Shown here: piece after piece, positions 1 through 8,375 of the stretch
Layout: every line of letters starts with the position of its first letter
Position numbering within the stretch: position 1 is the stretch's first letter
Assembly: GCA_021286765.1 (NCBI GenBank)
Contig: JAJTBS010000001.1
Span: 930,001-994,000 of the forward strand
Direction of reading: 5' to 3'
Length of the DNA: 64,000 nucleotides
Source: Holophagaceae bacterium
GTDB lineage: Bacteria > Acidobacteriota > Holophagae > Holophagales > Holophagaceae
Notes under the pieces: model-generated
Seen by the model: the letters and a program-made list of their open reading frames with translations, nothing else
Database searches by the model: none
Told to the model about the DNA's origin: nothing
Translations under genes and position numbers: made by a program

Positions 1-75
1 GGCACCTACCACGTGGAAGTGCGGCGCGAGGACTTCCCCGGCGTCACCGCCACGGCCACCGTCACGGTGAAGTGA
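1..75 (+). CDS. C-terminal tail of an unidentified protein (partial)
   Basis: The first 24 codons are open and end at TGA 73-75. The residues end in ATATVTVK, a Thr/Val-rich beta-strand-like tail of the kind that closes Ig-like or carboxypeptidase-regulatory domains, but too little remains to name a family. The stop overlaps the pyrD start by one base (TGATG), so this gene was probably translated in the same transcript as pyrD. Confidence 0.6.
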   Translation, partial: GTYHVEVRREDFPGVTATATVTVK

Positions 76-1088
76 TGGATCTGTACGGCGCCCTGCGTCC
101 GCTGCTCTTCCGCCTCGATCCCGAAACCGCGCACAACCTGGCCTTCTGGCTCGGCGCCCGGGCGGCCGCCTGGCCGAACCTGCCCGAACCGGACCATGCC
201 CCTGCCCTCCGCCGGGAAGTCCTCGGCCTGAGCTTTCCGACGCCGCTCGGGCTCGCGGCGGGCCTGGACAAGGGCGCGACACTGCTGCCGCTCTGGAAGG
301 CCCTGGGCTTCGGCCATGTGGAGGTCGGCACCGTGACGCCGCGGCCCCAGCCGGGCAACCCGAGGCCGCGCCTGTTCCGCTTCCCCTCGGCGGGGCTGAT
401 CCTCAACCGCATGGGCTTCAACAGCGAAGGGGCCGAGGTGGTGGCCGCCCGGCTGCGGCACCGACCGGCAGGACTCATCGTGGGCGGCAATCTCGGCAAG
501 AACAAAGAGACACCCGAAGCCGCCGCCCTGGAGGACTACCGCGCCGCCTATCGCCTCGTCGCGCCGCAGGTGGACTACACGGCCCTGAACGTGAGCAGCC
601 CGAACACCCCAGGCCTGCGGAACCTGCAGGCGCCCGAGGCCCTCAAGCCCCTGCTGGCGGGCATGCTGGATCTGCGCAAGGAGATGGGCCTGGAACGCCA
701 GCCCCTGCTGCTGAAGCTGGCTCCCGACCTGGCGCCCGAGGACCTCGACGCCATCGTGGAAGTGGCCGTGGCCTCGGGCATCTCCGGGCTCATCGCCACC
801 AACACCACGCTGGATCGGGGCGTGGTGGCAGAACCGCTGCGGGCCTTCGTGGAGTCCAAGGGCGCCGGTGGACTCAGCGGCGCACCGCTCAAGTCCAAGG
901 CCCGCGACGTGCGGCGCCGCATTCTCGCGGCCTTGCGCGGACGCCTGCCCCTGGTGGCCTGCGGCGGCCTGGGTTCCGCCGGGGACGTGCGTGGCGCGCT
1001 GGACGATGGCGCCGCCCTGGCCCAGGTGTACAGCGCCCTGATCTTCGAGGGCCCCGCCCTGGTGGGCCGCATCCAAGCAGGCCTCTGA
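75..1088 (+). CDS. pyrD: Dihydroorotate dehydrogenase (quinone), class 2
   Basis: Oxidises dihydroorotate to orotate in de novo pyrimidine synthesis and passes electrons via FMN to membrane quinone. The 337-residue length matches class 2 enzymes. Visible motifs are GLAAGLDKGA near the N-terminus, VGGNLGKNK, NVSSPNTPGLR with the class 2 catalytic serine, KLAPDL, ATNTT, GGLSGAPL and the FMN-phosphate loop ACGGLGS. The N-terminal 45 residues are the helical membrane and quinone-tunnel extension of class 2. ATG 75 is preferred because it overlaps the upstream stop; GTG 72 is the alternative. Use of quinone fits the menaquinone gene mqnE nearby. Confidence 0.95.
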   Translation: MDLYGALRPLLFRLDPETAHNLAFWLGARAAAWPNLPEPDHAPALRREVLGLSFPTPLGLAAGLDKGATLLPLWKALGFGHVEVGTVTPRPQPGNPRPRLFRFPSAGLILNRMGFNSEGAEVVAARLRHRPAGLIVGGNLGKNKETPEAAALEDYRAAYRLVAPQVDYTALNVSSPNTPGLRNLQAPEALKPLLAGMLDLRKEMGLERQPLLLKLAPDLAPEDLDAIVEVAVASGISGLIATNTTLDRGVVAEPLRAFVESKGAGGLSGAPLKSKARDVRRRILAALRGRLPLVACGGLGSAGDVRGALDDGAALAQVYSALIFEGPALVGRIQAGL

Positions 1089-1127
1089 CCGCCCGGGTTT
1101 CGCCAACCTGTGTCTATACTGGGCCTC

Positions 1128-2864
1128 ATGAACTCCGGCGTCATTCCGACCCGCGCCCACCCAGGGCGTCTCCTGATGATGGTGTGCCTCTGCGCGCTGG
1201 CGGTCGGAACCTTTGCCCAATTCGGGCTTTCCCAGCGCCATCGCGATCTGCTGGTCATCCTCGGGATGATCACGCTCGTGTCCCTGGGGCTCTTCCACGC
1301 GGGCCAGCGGGGCCGACGTTCCGACCCGGAGGCCCTGGGCTGGAAGGTCATGTCCCTGTTCCTCCTCGTGGCCCTCCTGCTCCAGGTCCTCAGGATTCCA
1401 GAGCACTTCCACATGGACTGGCCGTTCCTGTACGGCCCGATGCCCTTCGTGCTGTCCCTGGTGGGTTCGTCGCTCCAGGCCGTCGCCCTGTCCTGCTGGC
1501 ACCTTTCTCCCCGGACGCGGTTCGAACGCCTTCGCTACGGGCTCGATGGCCTGATGTTCGCCATCGCCGTCTTCTTCGTGCTCTGGGGACTGGTGCTCGG
1601 GCCACTCTTCCTGAGCGACCGCTTCCCCATGGCCGTGCGCCTCGTCTGGATGGCCACGTTCATCGTCTATGACCTGCTGCTGGGGTTCACGCTGTACTTG
1701 GGCCTCGCCGATCCGGCTAGGTTCCGGGGCCCCCTGGGCTGGCTGGCTGCGGCCTTTCTCCTGGCGAGCCTTCTGAACCTCTACATCCTCCTGGGGAAGC
1801 TCTCCGGGTCGGCCCAGGTTCCAGACCTCCCGGGCGGTGTGACTTTCCTGCTCCCCCTGGCCTACCTGGCCGCCGCCCTGTCTCCCCGCGCCGTGGGTTC
1901 AAGCCCAGATTCGGGCGAGCCCCCCCGCATGATCCGCCTTCTCCCCTACCTGCCGGTCCTGGGTGCCGCGGCGCTTGGCATGTGGCTGCTGGCTTTCGGT
2001 TCTGGGGAAGGCCATCATCCCGTCCTCGTCTGGCTGGCCATGGGGCTCGTTCTGGTCCTGCTCCTAAGGCAATACCTCGCGCTGCGGGACTACTCCAACC
2101 TCTCCCGGTCCCTCGAGGCCAGGGTCACGGAGCGCACCCGGGCCCTGGAACAGGCCCAGGCGCTGCTTCTCCGCACGGAGCGCATGAACTCGCTGGCCAC
2201 CCTCGGCGCTGGCCTGGCCCACGACATGAACAACATGCTGAGCGCCATCCAGAGCCGGGCCGAACTCGTCATCATGGACCTGGACGAGGGCAAACTTCCG
2301 AACCGCAAGGACATGCTCCGGGTCCAGGAAGCCACCCAGCTCGCAGCGGCACTCAGCGGCCGGTTGATGGCCCTGGGGCGGCAGGAGGCCGAGCCTCCGG
2401 GCCTCCTGGATCTGGGTGAGGAGTTGCGGGCGATCCAGCCCCTGCTCCAGGTGCTACTGCCCCGGAACCTGACCCTCCGCTTGGACGGCACCGAGCCCAT
2501 GCCCTTTCTGGGCACCCGCGGCATGCTTGAGCAGATCCTGGTGAACCTCGTAGGCAATGCCCGGGACGCCATGCCTGCCGGAGGCGTCATCACCCTCAGA
2601 GGCCGTGCTCCAAAGGCCGAGGAGGGCCCGTTGGGTCCCCTGCTTGAAGTCGAGGACACGGGCATGGGCATCCCCGAGGACCTGCAAGCCCAGGTGTTCC
2701 AGCCCTTCTTCACGACCAAAGCCCCCGGGATCGGAACGGGGCTTGGCCTCGCCTCCGTGAAGTCCCTGCTGGAAAAGGCCGGGGGCTCCATCCAGTTCGT
2801 CAGCCGCGCCGGACAAGGGACCACCTTCCAGATCCGGTTGCCCTACGCCGCCGAGCGCGCCTGA
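1128..2864 (+). CDS. Membrane sensor histidine kinase
   Basis: A 578-residue two-component sensor kinase. About ten hydrophobic segments fill the first 310 residues, with no obvious periplasmic domain, suggesting sensing within the membrane. A short coiled coil (residues about 325-355) leads to a HisKA domain whose H-box LAHDMNNMLSAI places the phospho-accepting histidine at about 365. The HATPase_c domain follows, with N-box NLVGNARDAM, G1 DTGMGIP and G2 GTGLGLASV. No receiver domain is attached and no response regulator is adjacent, so the partner is unknown. ATG 1128 is chosen; GTG 1110 is in frame but neither has a strong ribosome site. Confidence 0.85.
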   Translation: MNSGVIPTRAHPGRLLMMVCLCALAVGTFAQFGLSQRHRDLLVILGMITLVSLGLFHAGQRGRRSDPEALGWKVMSLFLLVALLLQVLRIPEHFHMDWPFLYGPMPFVLSLVGSSLQAVALSCWHLSPRTRFERLRYGLDGLMFAIAVFFVLWGLVLGPLFLSDRFPMAVRLVWMATFIVYDLLLGFTLYLGLADPARFRGPLGWLAAAFLLASLLNLYILLGKLSGSAQVPDLPGGVTFLLPLAYLAAALSPRAVGSSPDSGEPPRMIRLLPYLPVLGAAALGMWLLAFGSGEGHHPVLVWLAMGLVLVLLLRQYLALRDYSNLSRSLEARVTERTRALEQAQALLLRTERMNSLATLGAGLAHDMNNMLSAIQSRAELVIMDLDEGKLPNRKDMLRVQEATQLAAALSGRLMALGRQEAEPPGLLDLGEELRAIQPLLQVLLPRNLTLRLDGTEPMPFLGTRGMLEQILVNLVGNARDAMPAGGVITLRGRAPKAEEGPLGPLLEVEDTGMGIPEDLQAQVFQPFFTTKAPGIGTGLGLASVKSLLEKAGGSIQFVSRAGQGTTFQIRLPYAAERA

Positions 2865-2951
2865 GCCCTCGAAGGCCGGCCATTCAGTGTCTGGGTTCCA
2901 GCGTTTCTGCTTGGGCTCCCCAGGGCGCTACACTGAAGGGCCGAGGTATCG

Positions 2952-4079
2952 ATGTTGTCACTGCAATCGAGGATCCGCGACCCGCGCCTGCTGCCCCTGG
3001 CTGACAAGGTGTTGCGTGGCGAGCGGCTGAGCTTCGAAGACGGGCTGCTGCTCTACGAGACCACGGACCTCAACGGGGTGGGCGCCATGGCCCACCACGT
3101 GCGCCTCCAGAAGCATGGCCGCGCCGCCTACTACGTGGTGAGCCGGCGCCTTTCGTACACGAATGTCTGCTACACGCACTGCCAGTTCTGCGCCTTCCAG
3201 GCCAAGCCCGGCGATCCCCGGGCCTACGCGCTCAGCGCCGAGCAGATCATCGCCGAGCTGGAGAAGCCCGAGAACGCTGGCGTCCGGGAGCTGCACATGA
3301 CGTCGGGCCACAACCCGAAGCTGAAGATCGACTACTTCGAGGATCTGTTCCGCAAGATCAAGGCCCGGTTCCCGTCCATCCATCTCAAGGTCTTCACCAT
3401 GATCGAGATGGACTACTACGCGCGCATCTCCGGCCTGAGCACCGACGCCTTCCTCGACCGCTGCATGGCGGCGGGCCTGGAGAGCTGCCCGGGCGGCGGC
3501 GCGGAGATCTTCGACGAGGCCCTGCGCGAACAGATCTGCATCGGGAAGAAGGACGCCCAGGTCTGGCTGGACACGGCGGCCATCTGCCACCGCAAGGGAC
3601 TGCCCACCAATTGCACCATGCTCTACGGCCACATCGAGGAGCCGAAACACCGGGTGGACCACCTGCTGCGCCTGCGCAAGCTGCAGGATGAGTCCCTGGC
3701 CGCGGGCCATACCGGCTTCCTGGCCTACATCCCCCTGGCCTACCAGAACGAGGACAACGAGCTGAGCTCCACGCACGTGATCCACGAGACCACGGGCACG
3801 CAGGATCTGCGCGAGATCGCCGTGGCTCGCCTGCTGCTGGACAACATCCCGCACATCAAGGCCTATTGGGTGATGATCTCGCCGGGCCTGGCTCAGGCCG
3901 GCCTCAGCTACGGCGCCGATGATCTGGACGGCACGGTCATCGCCGAGGAGATCGCCCATCTGGCCGGGGCCAAGAGCCCCCAGGGCCTGCAGCAGGGCGA
4001 ACTGATGCGCCTCATCGAGGAGGCCGGCTTCGAGGCCCTGGAGCGGGACAACCTCTACCGCGTGTACGAGGCGGTCTAG
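2952..4079 (+). CDS. mqnE: Aminodeoxyfutalosine synthase (radical SAM)
   Basis: Radical-SAM enzyme that joins SAM-derived adenosyl to 3-[(1-carboxyvinyl)oxy]benzoate in the futalosine route to menaquinone. The cluster motif is CYTHCQFC (Cys 73, 77, 80), spaced Cx3Cx2C. Downstream HMTSGHNP, GGGAEIF and NCTMLYGHIE are typical of the MqnE/MqnC family. The GAEIF...REQI and TMLYGH signatures favour MqnE over MqnC. Length 375 residues. ATG 2952 follows a GAGG site. Its stop overlaps the convergent PLD gene by four bases. The other mqn genes are not in the window. Confidence 0.88.
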   Translation: MLSLQSRIRDPRLLPLADKVLRGERLSFEDGLLLYETTDLNGVGAMAHHVRLQKHGRAAYYVVSRRLSYTNVCYTHCQFCAFQAKPGDPRAYALSAEQIIAELEKPENAGVRELHMTSGHNPKLKIDYFEDLFRKIKARFPSIHLKVFTMIEMDYYARISGLSTDAFLDRCMAAGLESCPGGGAEIFDEALREQICIGKKDAQVWLDTAAICHRKGLPTNCTMLYGHIEEPKHRVDHLLRLRKLQDESLAAGHTGFLAYIPLAYQNEDNELSSTHVIHETTGTQDLREIAVARLLLDNIPHIKAYWVMISPGLAQAGLSYGADDLDGTVIAEEIAHLAGAKSPQGLQQGELMRLIEEAGFEALERDNLYRVYEAV

Positions 4080-5251
4080 TCCACCTTTCGCTTCTCGTAA
4101 ACCCCGGCCGGATCGAGCGCGAACGCGTACCGACTGCTCCACAGACGGTCATGGACGCGGGCGGCCTGGGCGGCGAGGGGCGAATCGCGGAAGACCACTT
4201 CGATGTTGCGGGACTCGGTGAAGTAGCCCTCCTCCCAGTTGCTGGTGCCCAGGGCCAAATGGGCCTCGTCCACCACCAGGTACTTGCTGTGGACCGTGCG
4301 GGAGAAGGGGATGTGGCCTTCCTTCGCCTCGGGAATGGATGCCACCTTCACTTCCAGGTTGGGGATCAGGGCCAGGGCCTTCAGGTGCGGCAGGGCCCGG
4401 CCCCCCAGCACCCAGTCCGACACCAGCAACCGGACCTTCACGCCCCGCACGGCGGCGGCCCGCAGGGCGTTGTCCAGCACGGGCCAGAAGCGGTCCTGAC
4501 CCGAGAGCGGAGAGTAGGTCAGGAGCTGCACCCGCACGGTCTGCCTCGCCTGGTCGATCAGGTCCACCAGGGCCTCGATGGCGGGCCGGATGTCCCTGGG
4601 CGTCAGGAAGGGCGGGCTGGCCACCACCTCCACCTTGGCGCGGGCGGACATGGGCGGCACGGGCGGAAGGTCCGGCAGCTTCCGGGTCTCCACGAAGGCC
4701 CAGTCGAGGGCGAAGAGCCGCGCCAGCCGGGACACGATCACGGGTTCGGAGGTGCGCAGGCCCAGTTCGTGGATGTGCTCCAGCGCGCGCCAGTCGAAGT
4801 TCTGGCTGCCCAGGAAGGCCTCTCGGCCATCCACGATGAAGTACTTGGCGTGGAGGATGCCCTTCGACACGCCGGCCAGGTCGAAGCTGCGCACCTCCGC
4901 GCCCGGAATGCGTCGGAGCCGGGCCACGGAGGCGGGGTCCTGGGCGAGCATTTTGGAAGACAGCAGAAAACGCACCTTCACGCCGCGGGCCCCGGCCTGC
5001 TCCAGTTCGGCCAGCACCGGCTCCAGAGCGCTGCCCGGATGGCTGGTCAGGTAGAACTCGGCGGCGTCCACGCTGGTCTTCGCCCCGCGCAGCATGGCCA
5101 GCCACACCTCCTTGGCGAAAGGCAGGGCCGGATCGGCAAGGTCCGTTTCCGTCGGGATGGACTGCACCAGGCAGGTGCGGGGACCCTGGGGCTGGGCGGC
5201 GTTCTGGGCTAGACAGGCGGTCAGGATCAGGAGGAAGGCGCGCGCGTTCAT
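4076..5251 (-). CDS. Secreted phospholipase D-family protein with two HKD motifs
   Basis: 391 residues starting at an Ala/Leu-rich signal peptide (about residues 1-18), so probably periplasmic or secreted. Two HKD half-sites are present: HAKYFIVDG (His134, Lys136, Asp141) followed by GSQNFDW, and HSKYLVVDE followed by GTSNWEEGYF. The tail of the second motif, SNW..GYF, resembles the PLD3/PLD4 and poxvirus K4 branch, whose eukaryotic members act as 5' exonucleases. The substrate here, lipid or nucleic acid, cannot be read from sequence. The frame is open upstream of 5251 but runs into the divergent cyclo-ligase gene, so the Met before the signal peptide is taken as the start. Confidence 0.8.
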   Translation of the reverse strand: MNARAFLLILTACLAQNAAQPQGPRTCLVQSIPTETDLADPALPFAKEVWLAMLRGAKTSVDAAEFYLTSHPGSALEPVLAELEQAGARGVKVRFLLSSKMLAQDPASVARLRRIPGAEVRSFDLAGVSKGILHAKYFIVDGREAFLGSQNFDWRALEHIHELGLRTSEPVIVSRLARLFALDWAFVETRKLPDLPPVPPMSARAKVEVVASPPFLTPRDIRPAIEALVDLIDQARQTVRVQLLTYSPLSGQDRFWPVLDNALRAAAVRGVKVRLLVSDWVLGGRALPHLKALALIPNLEVKVASIPEAKEGHIPFSRTVHSKYLVVDEAHLALGTSNWEEGYFTESRNIEVVFRDSPLAAQAARVHDRLWSSRYAFALDPAGVYEKRKVD

Positions 5252-5315
5252 GGGTCGCTCCACCGGCGAGGATACTCCGTTGACGCCGACCCGCCTGCCC
5301 TGTTGATCTGGTCGC

Positions 5316-5873
5316 ATGGAGACCAAGGCCGAGTTCCGCGCCCACCTGAAGGCCCGCCGGGATGCGATGCCGGAAACCACGCGGACCGCTGCATCGGAAG
5401 CCATCTGTGCCCACCTGGACCGCATCTGCCGGGAGCGTCACTTCACGCGCATCGGGGCCTTCTGGCCCTTCGGTTCCGAGGTGGACCTGCGCCCGGCCAT
5501 CGCCGCGCATCCAGATTGGCTGTGGTTCTTCCCGCGCGTGGTCTCGACCCAGCCGCCCCGCCTGGCCTGGGGAACCGAACCCCTGGAAAAGGGCCAGTGG
5601 GGTCTCATGGAGCCGGGCTTTGCCCAGCACTTCCTCCCTCCAGTGCAGCTGCTGCTGGTGCCGGGGCTCGTCTTCGACGATGACGGCCATCGCATGGGCT
5701 ATGGCCGGGGCTTCTACGACGCGCTGCTGGCGAGGTTGCCCGGAGACATCCTCACCGTGGGGGTGGGTTTCGAGGCCCAGATGCACCTGCCCGTGCCCAT
5801 CGAACCCCATGACTGGCCGGTCGCGAGCCTCCTGAGCGAACGCGGCCTCCGCCTCCTGAACCCCGGGGACTGA
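5316..5873 (+). CDS. ygfA: 5-formyltetrahydrofolate cyclo-ligase
   Basis: ATP-dependent conversion of 5-formyl-THF to 5,10-methenyl-THF (MTHFS family). The 185 residues match the usual family size. The N-terminus has the basic ETKAEFRAHLKARR segment that binds ATP, and the C-terminal half carries LLVPGLVFDDDGHRMGYGRGF, close to the family signature VPG.AFD..G.RLGYGGG. It is transcribed divergently from the PLD gene across 64 bp. Its product feeds the same folate pool used by the fused ftcD at 32.8 kb. Confidence 0.92.
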   Translation: METKAEFRAHLKARRDAMPETTRTAASEAICAHLDRICRERHFTRIGAFWPFGSEVDLRPAIAAHPDWLWFFPRVVSTQPPRLAWGTEPLEKGQWGLMEPGFAQHFLPPVQLLLVPGLVFDDDGHRMGYGRGFYDALLARLPGDILTVGVGFEAQMHLPVPIEPHDWPVASLLSERGLRLLNPGD

Positions 5874-5882
5874 GGGCTTCCT

Positions 5883-7985
5883 TTACCCCAGCTTCAGGAT
5901 GCTCGACCCGTCTGCATAGTCCTCCGTGGGCGTCTCCCGCATCTTCTGGAGCACCTGGACCAGGGCCCGGATGCGGTCCACCATCTCGCCGATCTTGCCG
6001 AGCTTGGCCTCCTCCGGGTACTTCCGCTGCAACATCTCCACCTGCATCGAGATGATGGCCAGCGGGTTGTTGATCTCGTGCTTGAGGGTGCCCGCCATCT
6101 GGCGGAAGGAATCCAGCCGCTCAGCCGCCAGGGCTCTCTGCTGCAGTTCAGTGTGGCCGCGCAGCACCTGGAGGCGGTGGTGCAGGGCCTCCCAGCGGAA
6201 GCCCTCCGCCAGCCAGTCCGTGGCGCCGGCCTCGATGAGGCGGGGCGTCTCCTCTTCGGTGGAGCGCACCACCAGGATGGGCGTGGTGGCGAAGGAGGGA
6301 TGGTGGCGGTAGGCGCGGATGCACCCTTCCAGATCCTTGGTGCCGCGGGCGTCCACCACCAGGAAGCGGAACTTGGGGACCGGCGGCGGTGGCGGTTCCT
6401 GCTCCAGGGGATGCAGCCACAGGTTGCCAGCCTCGGCCACGGTCTGGAAGAGGCCCAGCAGGTCAAGCTCTTCACTCACCAGGCCCAGCAGCGGGCGGGC
6501 GGGCTCCTCCGGCATGGCGTCCGGACCTTCCGGCAGGAACAGGTCCAGGGCCTGGTCCGCCCAGTGCCAACGGACGCCGGCGTCCTGCAGCATCCGCTGG
6601 GTCCAGGGGTCCGGTATGGGCGCGTGCAGCCCAGTTGGAAGGTTCAGACGCAGGATCCGGAAGCTGCGTTCCTGATCCCAGCGCAGGGAGAGCTCGGTGC
6701 CGGCGGCCAGCTGCATCAGCATCGGCTCGACCAGCCCGGCCAGGGCCACCACGAAGGGGCCGCCGGTCATCCAGATCGAGGCCGCTGGAACTTCCCCGGT
6801 GGACAACCGGGCCCTTCGGAGGTTGAGCAGGGACTGCCAGCGGACGACCAGCTCCTCCTGGAGGGCCGCCAGGGTCAACGGATGGCCCGCCAGCGGGGCG
6901 TGGTCGGGCAGGTCCTCGCGGCTTCCGCAGTCGAGCAGGGCCGACAGCTGATCCAGCTGGGCGCGGATGGCGATCCCTGCGGCATCCGGCAGACCTTCCG
7001 CCCAGCTCTGCACCCGGCGGATCGGCGAAGCCATGGCCGCCAGAAGCTCACCATGGCGGTCCGCCTCGCGCTGGTAGCCGGTCCGCAGCCGCAGAAGCTC
7101 GCCCTGCTGCTCTGCCTGGCTCAGGGCCCGTCGATTGAGCGTCGCCTGCCGCAGAGCCATGGATCCCAGCCGGACAAAAGCCTGGAAGACGGCCAGATCG
7201 AACCGGGTGAAGGGACGCCCCTCGGACTCGCGGTCCAGGTAAAGGGCCCCGTGGATCTCGCCCTCGTCCTCCATGGGCGCGCAGAGCAGGGAACCCCGGT
7301 GCAGCTCGACAAGGCTCATGCCACCGAACCTGGGATCGGCCAGGGGATTGTTGGACAGCACCGCCGTGTGTTCCTGCGCCACGTAGTCCAGGACGGACCG
7401 CGAAAGGCCGATGCCCTCCTGCACGTCGCCCACCCGGTGGGCCGTGCGCCACCCGCCCTCCTTGGCCGTCATGACCAGGAAGCCCCGGTCCCCGTGCAGC
7501 AGGCGCAGGGATTCCTCCAGCAGGCCCTTCACCATGGCATCCGAGTCCACCTGGCGGAGGAGCTTTTCCGTGGACCGCTGCAGCAGCTCCATGCACCGGA
7601 TCAGCACCATCGCCTGGGCCGGCTCCGGCCGGACCTCGTAGAAGAGGTCGCCGACCCGCTCGGCGAAGGTGATGCCATCCAGCCCCGGGAAGCCCTCCGT
7701 GAAGGTCAGGTGCCAGTCCCCAAGCATCAGCTCATCGCCATCCTGCAGGGCGGTCCCGTGGGGGTTGCCCACTGGGATTCCATTGAGGAGCGTGCCATTG
7801 AGGGAATCCAGGTCCTTCACCCACCAGATCCCGCCAATGCGGTCGATGCTGGCATGCACCCGGGAGACCCCGTACTGGGTCGGCTGGGTCACGGCACAGG
7901 CAAGGGGGTCCCGACCCAGCTGGCATGCCTCATGAACGGCATGCCGCATGAGCTGAGTCCCCTCCAGCCAGGACAGGTACGCCAT
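5883..7985 (-). CDS. FHA-GAF protein with degenerate kinase and receiver regions and a terminal HisKA
   Basis: 700 residues. An FHA phosphopeptide-binding domain (about 20-95; GRDP, SRVHA, SLNGT) is followed by a GAF domain (about 135-285). Next comes a coiled segment and a region laid out like a histidine kinase (about 305-490) but lacking a clear N-box or G-boxes. A receiver-like fold follows (about 498-610; LVVDARG could hold the acceptor Asp). The protein ends in a convincing HisKA helix pair with LKHEINNPLAII (His636) and no ATPase domain after it. It may be a phosphotransfer or scaffold protein rather than an autonomous kinase. The Met at 7985 sits just before the FHA fold; the open frame continues upstream without family similarity. 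Confidence 0.75.
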   Translation of the reverse strand: MAYLSWLEGTQLMRHAVHEACQLGRDPLACAVTQPTQYGVSRVHASIDRIGGIWWVKDLDSLNGTLLNGIPVGNPHGTALQDGDELMLGDWHLTFTEGFPGLDGITFAERVGDLFYEVRPEPAQAMVLIRCMELLQRSTEKLLRQVDSDAMVKGLLEESLRLLHGDRGFLVMTAKEGGWRTAHRVGDVQEGIGLSRSVLDYVAQEHTAVLSNNPLADPRFGGMSLVELHRGSLLCAPMEDEGEIHGALYLDRESEGRPFTRFDLAVFQAFVRLGSMALRQATLNRRALSQAEQQGELLRLRTGYQREADRHGELLAAMASPIRRVQSWAEGLPDAAGIAIRAQLDQLSALLDCGSREDLPDHAPLAGHPLTLAALQEELVVRWQSLLNLRRARLSTGEVPAASIWMTGGPFVVALAGLVEPMLMQLAAGTELSLRWDQERSFRILRLNLPTGLHAPIPDPWTQRMLQDAGVRWHWADQALDLFLPEGPDAMPEEPARPLLGLVSEELDLLGLFQTVAEAGNLWLHPLEQEPPPPPVPKFRFLVVDARGTKDLEGCIRAYRHHPSFATTPILVVRSTEEETPRLIEAGATDWLAEGFRWEALHHRLQVLRGHTELQQRALAAERLDSFRQMAGTLKHEINNPLAIISMQVEMLQRKYPEEAKLGKIGEMVDRIRALVQVLQKMRETPTEDYADGSSILKLG

Positions 7986-8031
7986 CAGACCTCCACCGAC
8001 CCTGTTTCGGCAGTTGTCGGCCGGTGTTGAA

Positions 8032-8331
8032 TCAGGCGGGCAAAGGATACCGCGTATCGTGGGTTCGGCTGGGCCGGAAGAACAGCATGGTGTGGCCGAT
8101 GGTCCAGACATGCTGCAAGCCTGAGACGGAGGCGCACAAGGCCTTGGCGGCCGTGTCCTCGTCCTCGAAGCTGTTGGGATTGATCTTGACCTTCACAAGC
8201 TCCAGGCTGTCCACCATCACATCCAGCTCAGCGGCCTGGGCGGGTGTGACGCCCCCTTTTCCTACGTGCATGACGGGTTTGAGCTTGTGGGCCTGAGCTT
8301 TGAGGAACTGGCGCTGCTTCGAGGTGAGCAT
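8032..8331 (-). CDS. yhbY: YhbY/CRM-domain RNA-binding protein
   Basis: A 99-residue single CRM domain protein that associates with the large ribosomal subunit precursor. It begins MLTSKQRQFLKAQAH, the usual YhbY opening, and carries the GKGG loop (VGKGGVTP) expected to contact RNA. ATG 8331 is chosen because GGAG lies 7 bases upstream; GTG 8346 is also in frame. It is followed after 46 bp by the FHA-GAF gene on the same strand. Confidence 0.93.
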   Translation of the reverse strand: MLTSKQRQFLKAQAHKLKPVMHVGKGGVTPAQAAELDVMVDSLELVKVKINPNSFEDEDTAAKALCASVSGLQHVWTIGHTMLFFRPSRTHDTRYPLPA

Positions 8332-8375
8332 GAGATCTCCGGCCACCCAGTCTATCGTGGAAGGCGAGGTGCCCC

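Noticed and set aside
2958-4142. Minus-strand open frame of 394 codons opposite mqnE
   Set aside because: Its codons are the antisense of a well-conserved radical-SAM gene; the translation is low complexity and has no ribosome site.
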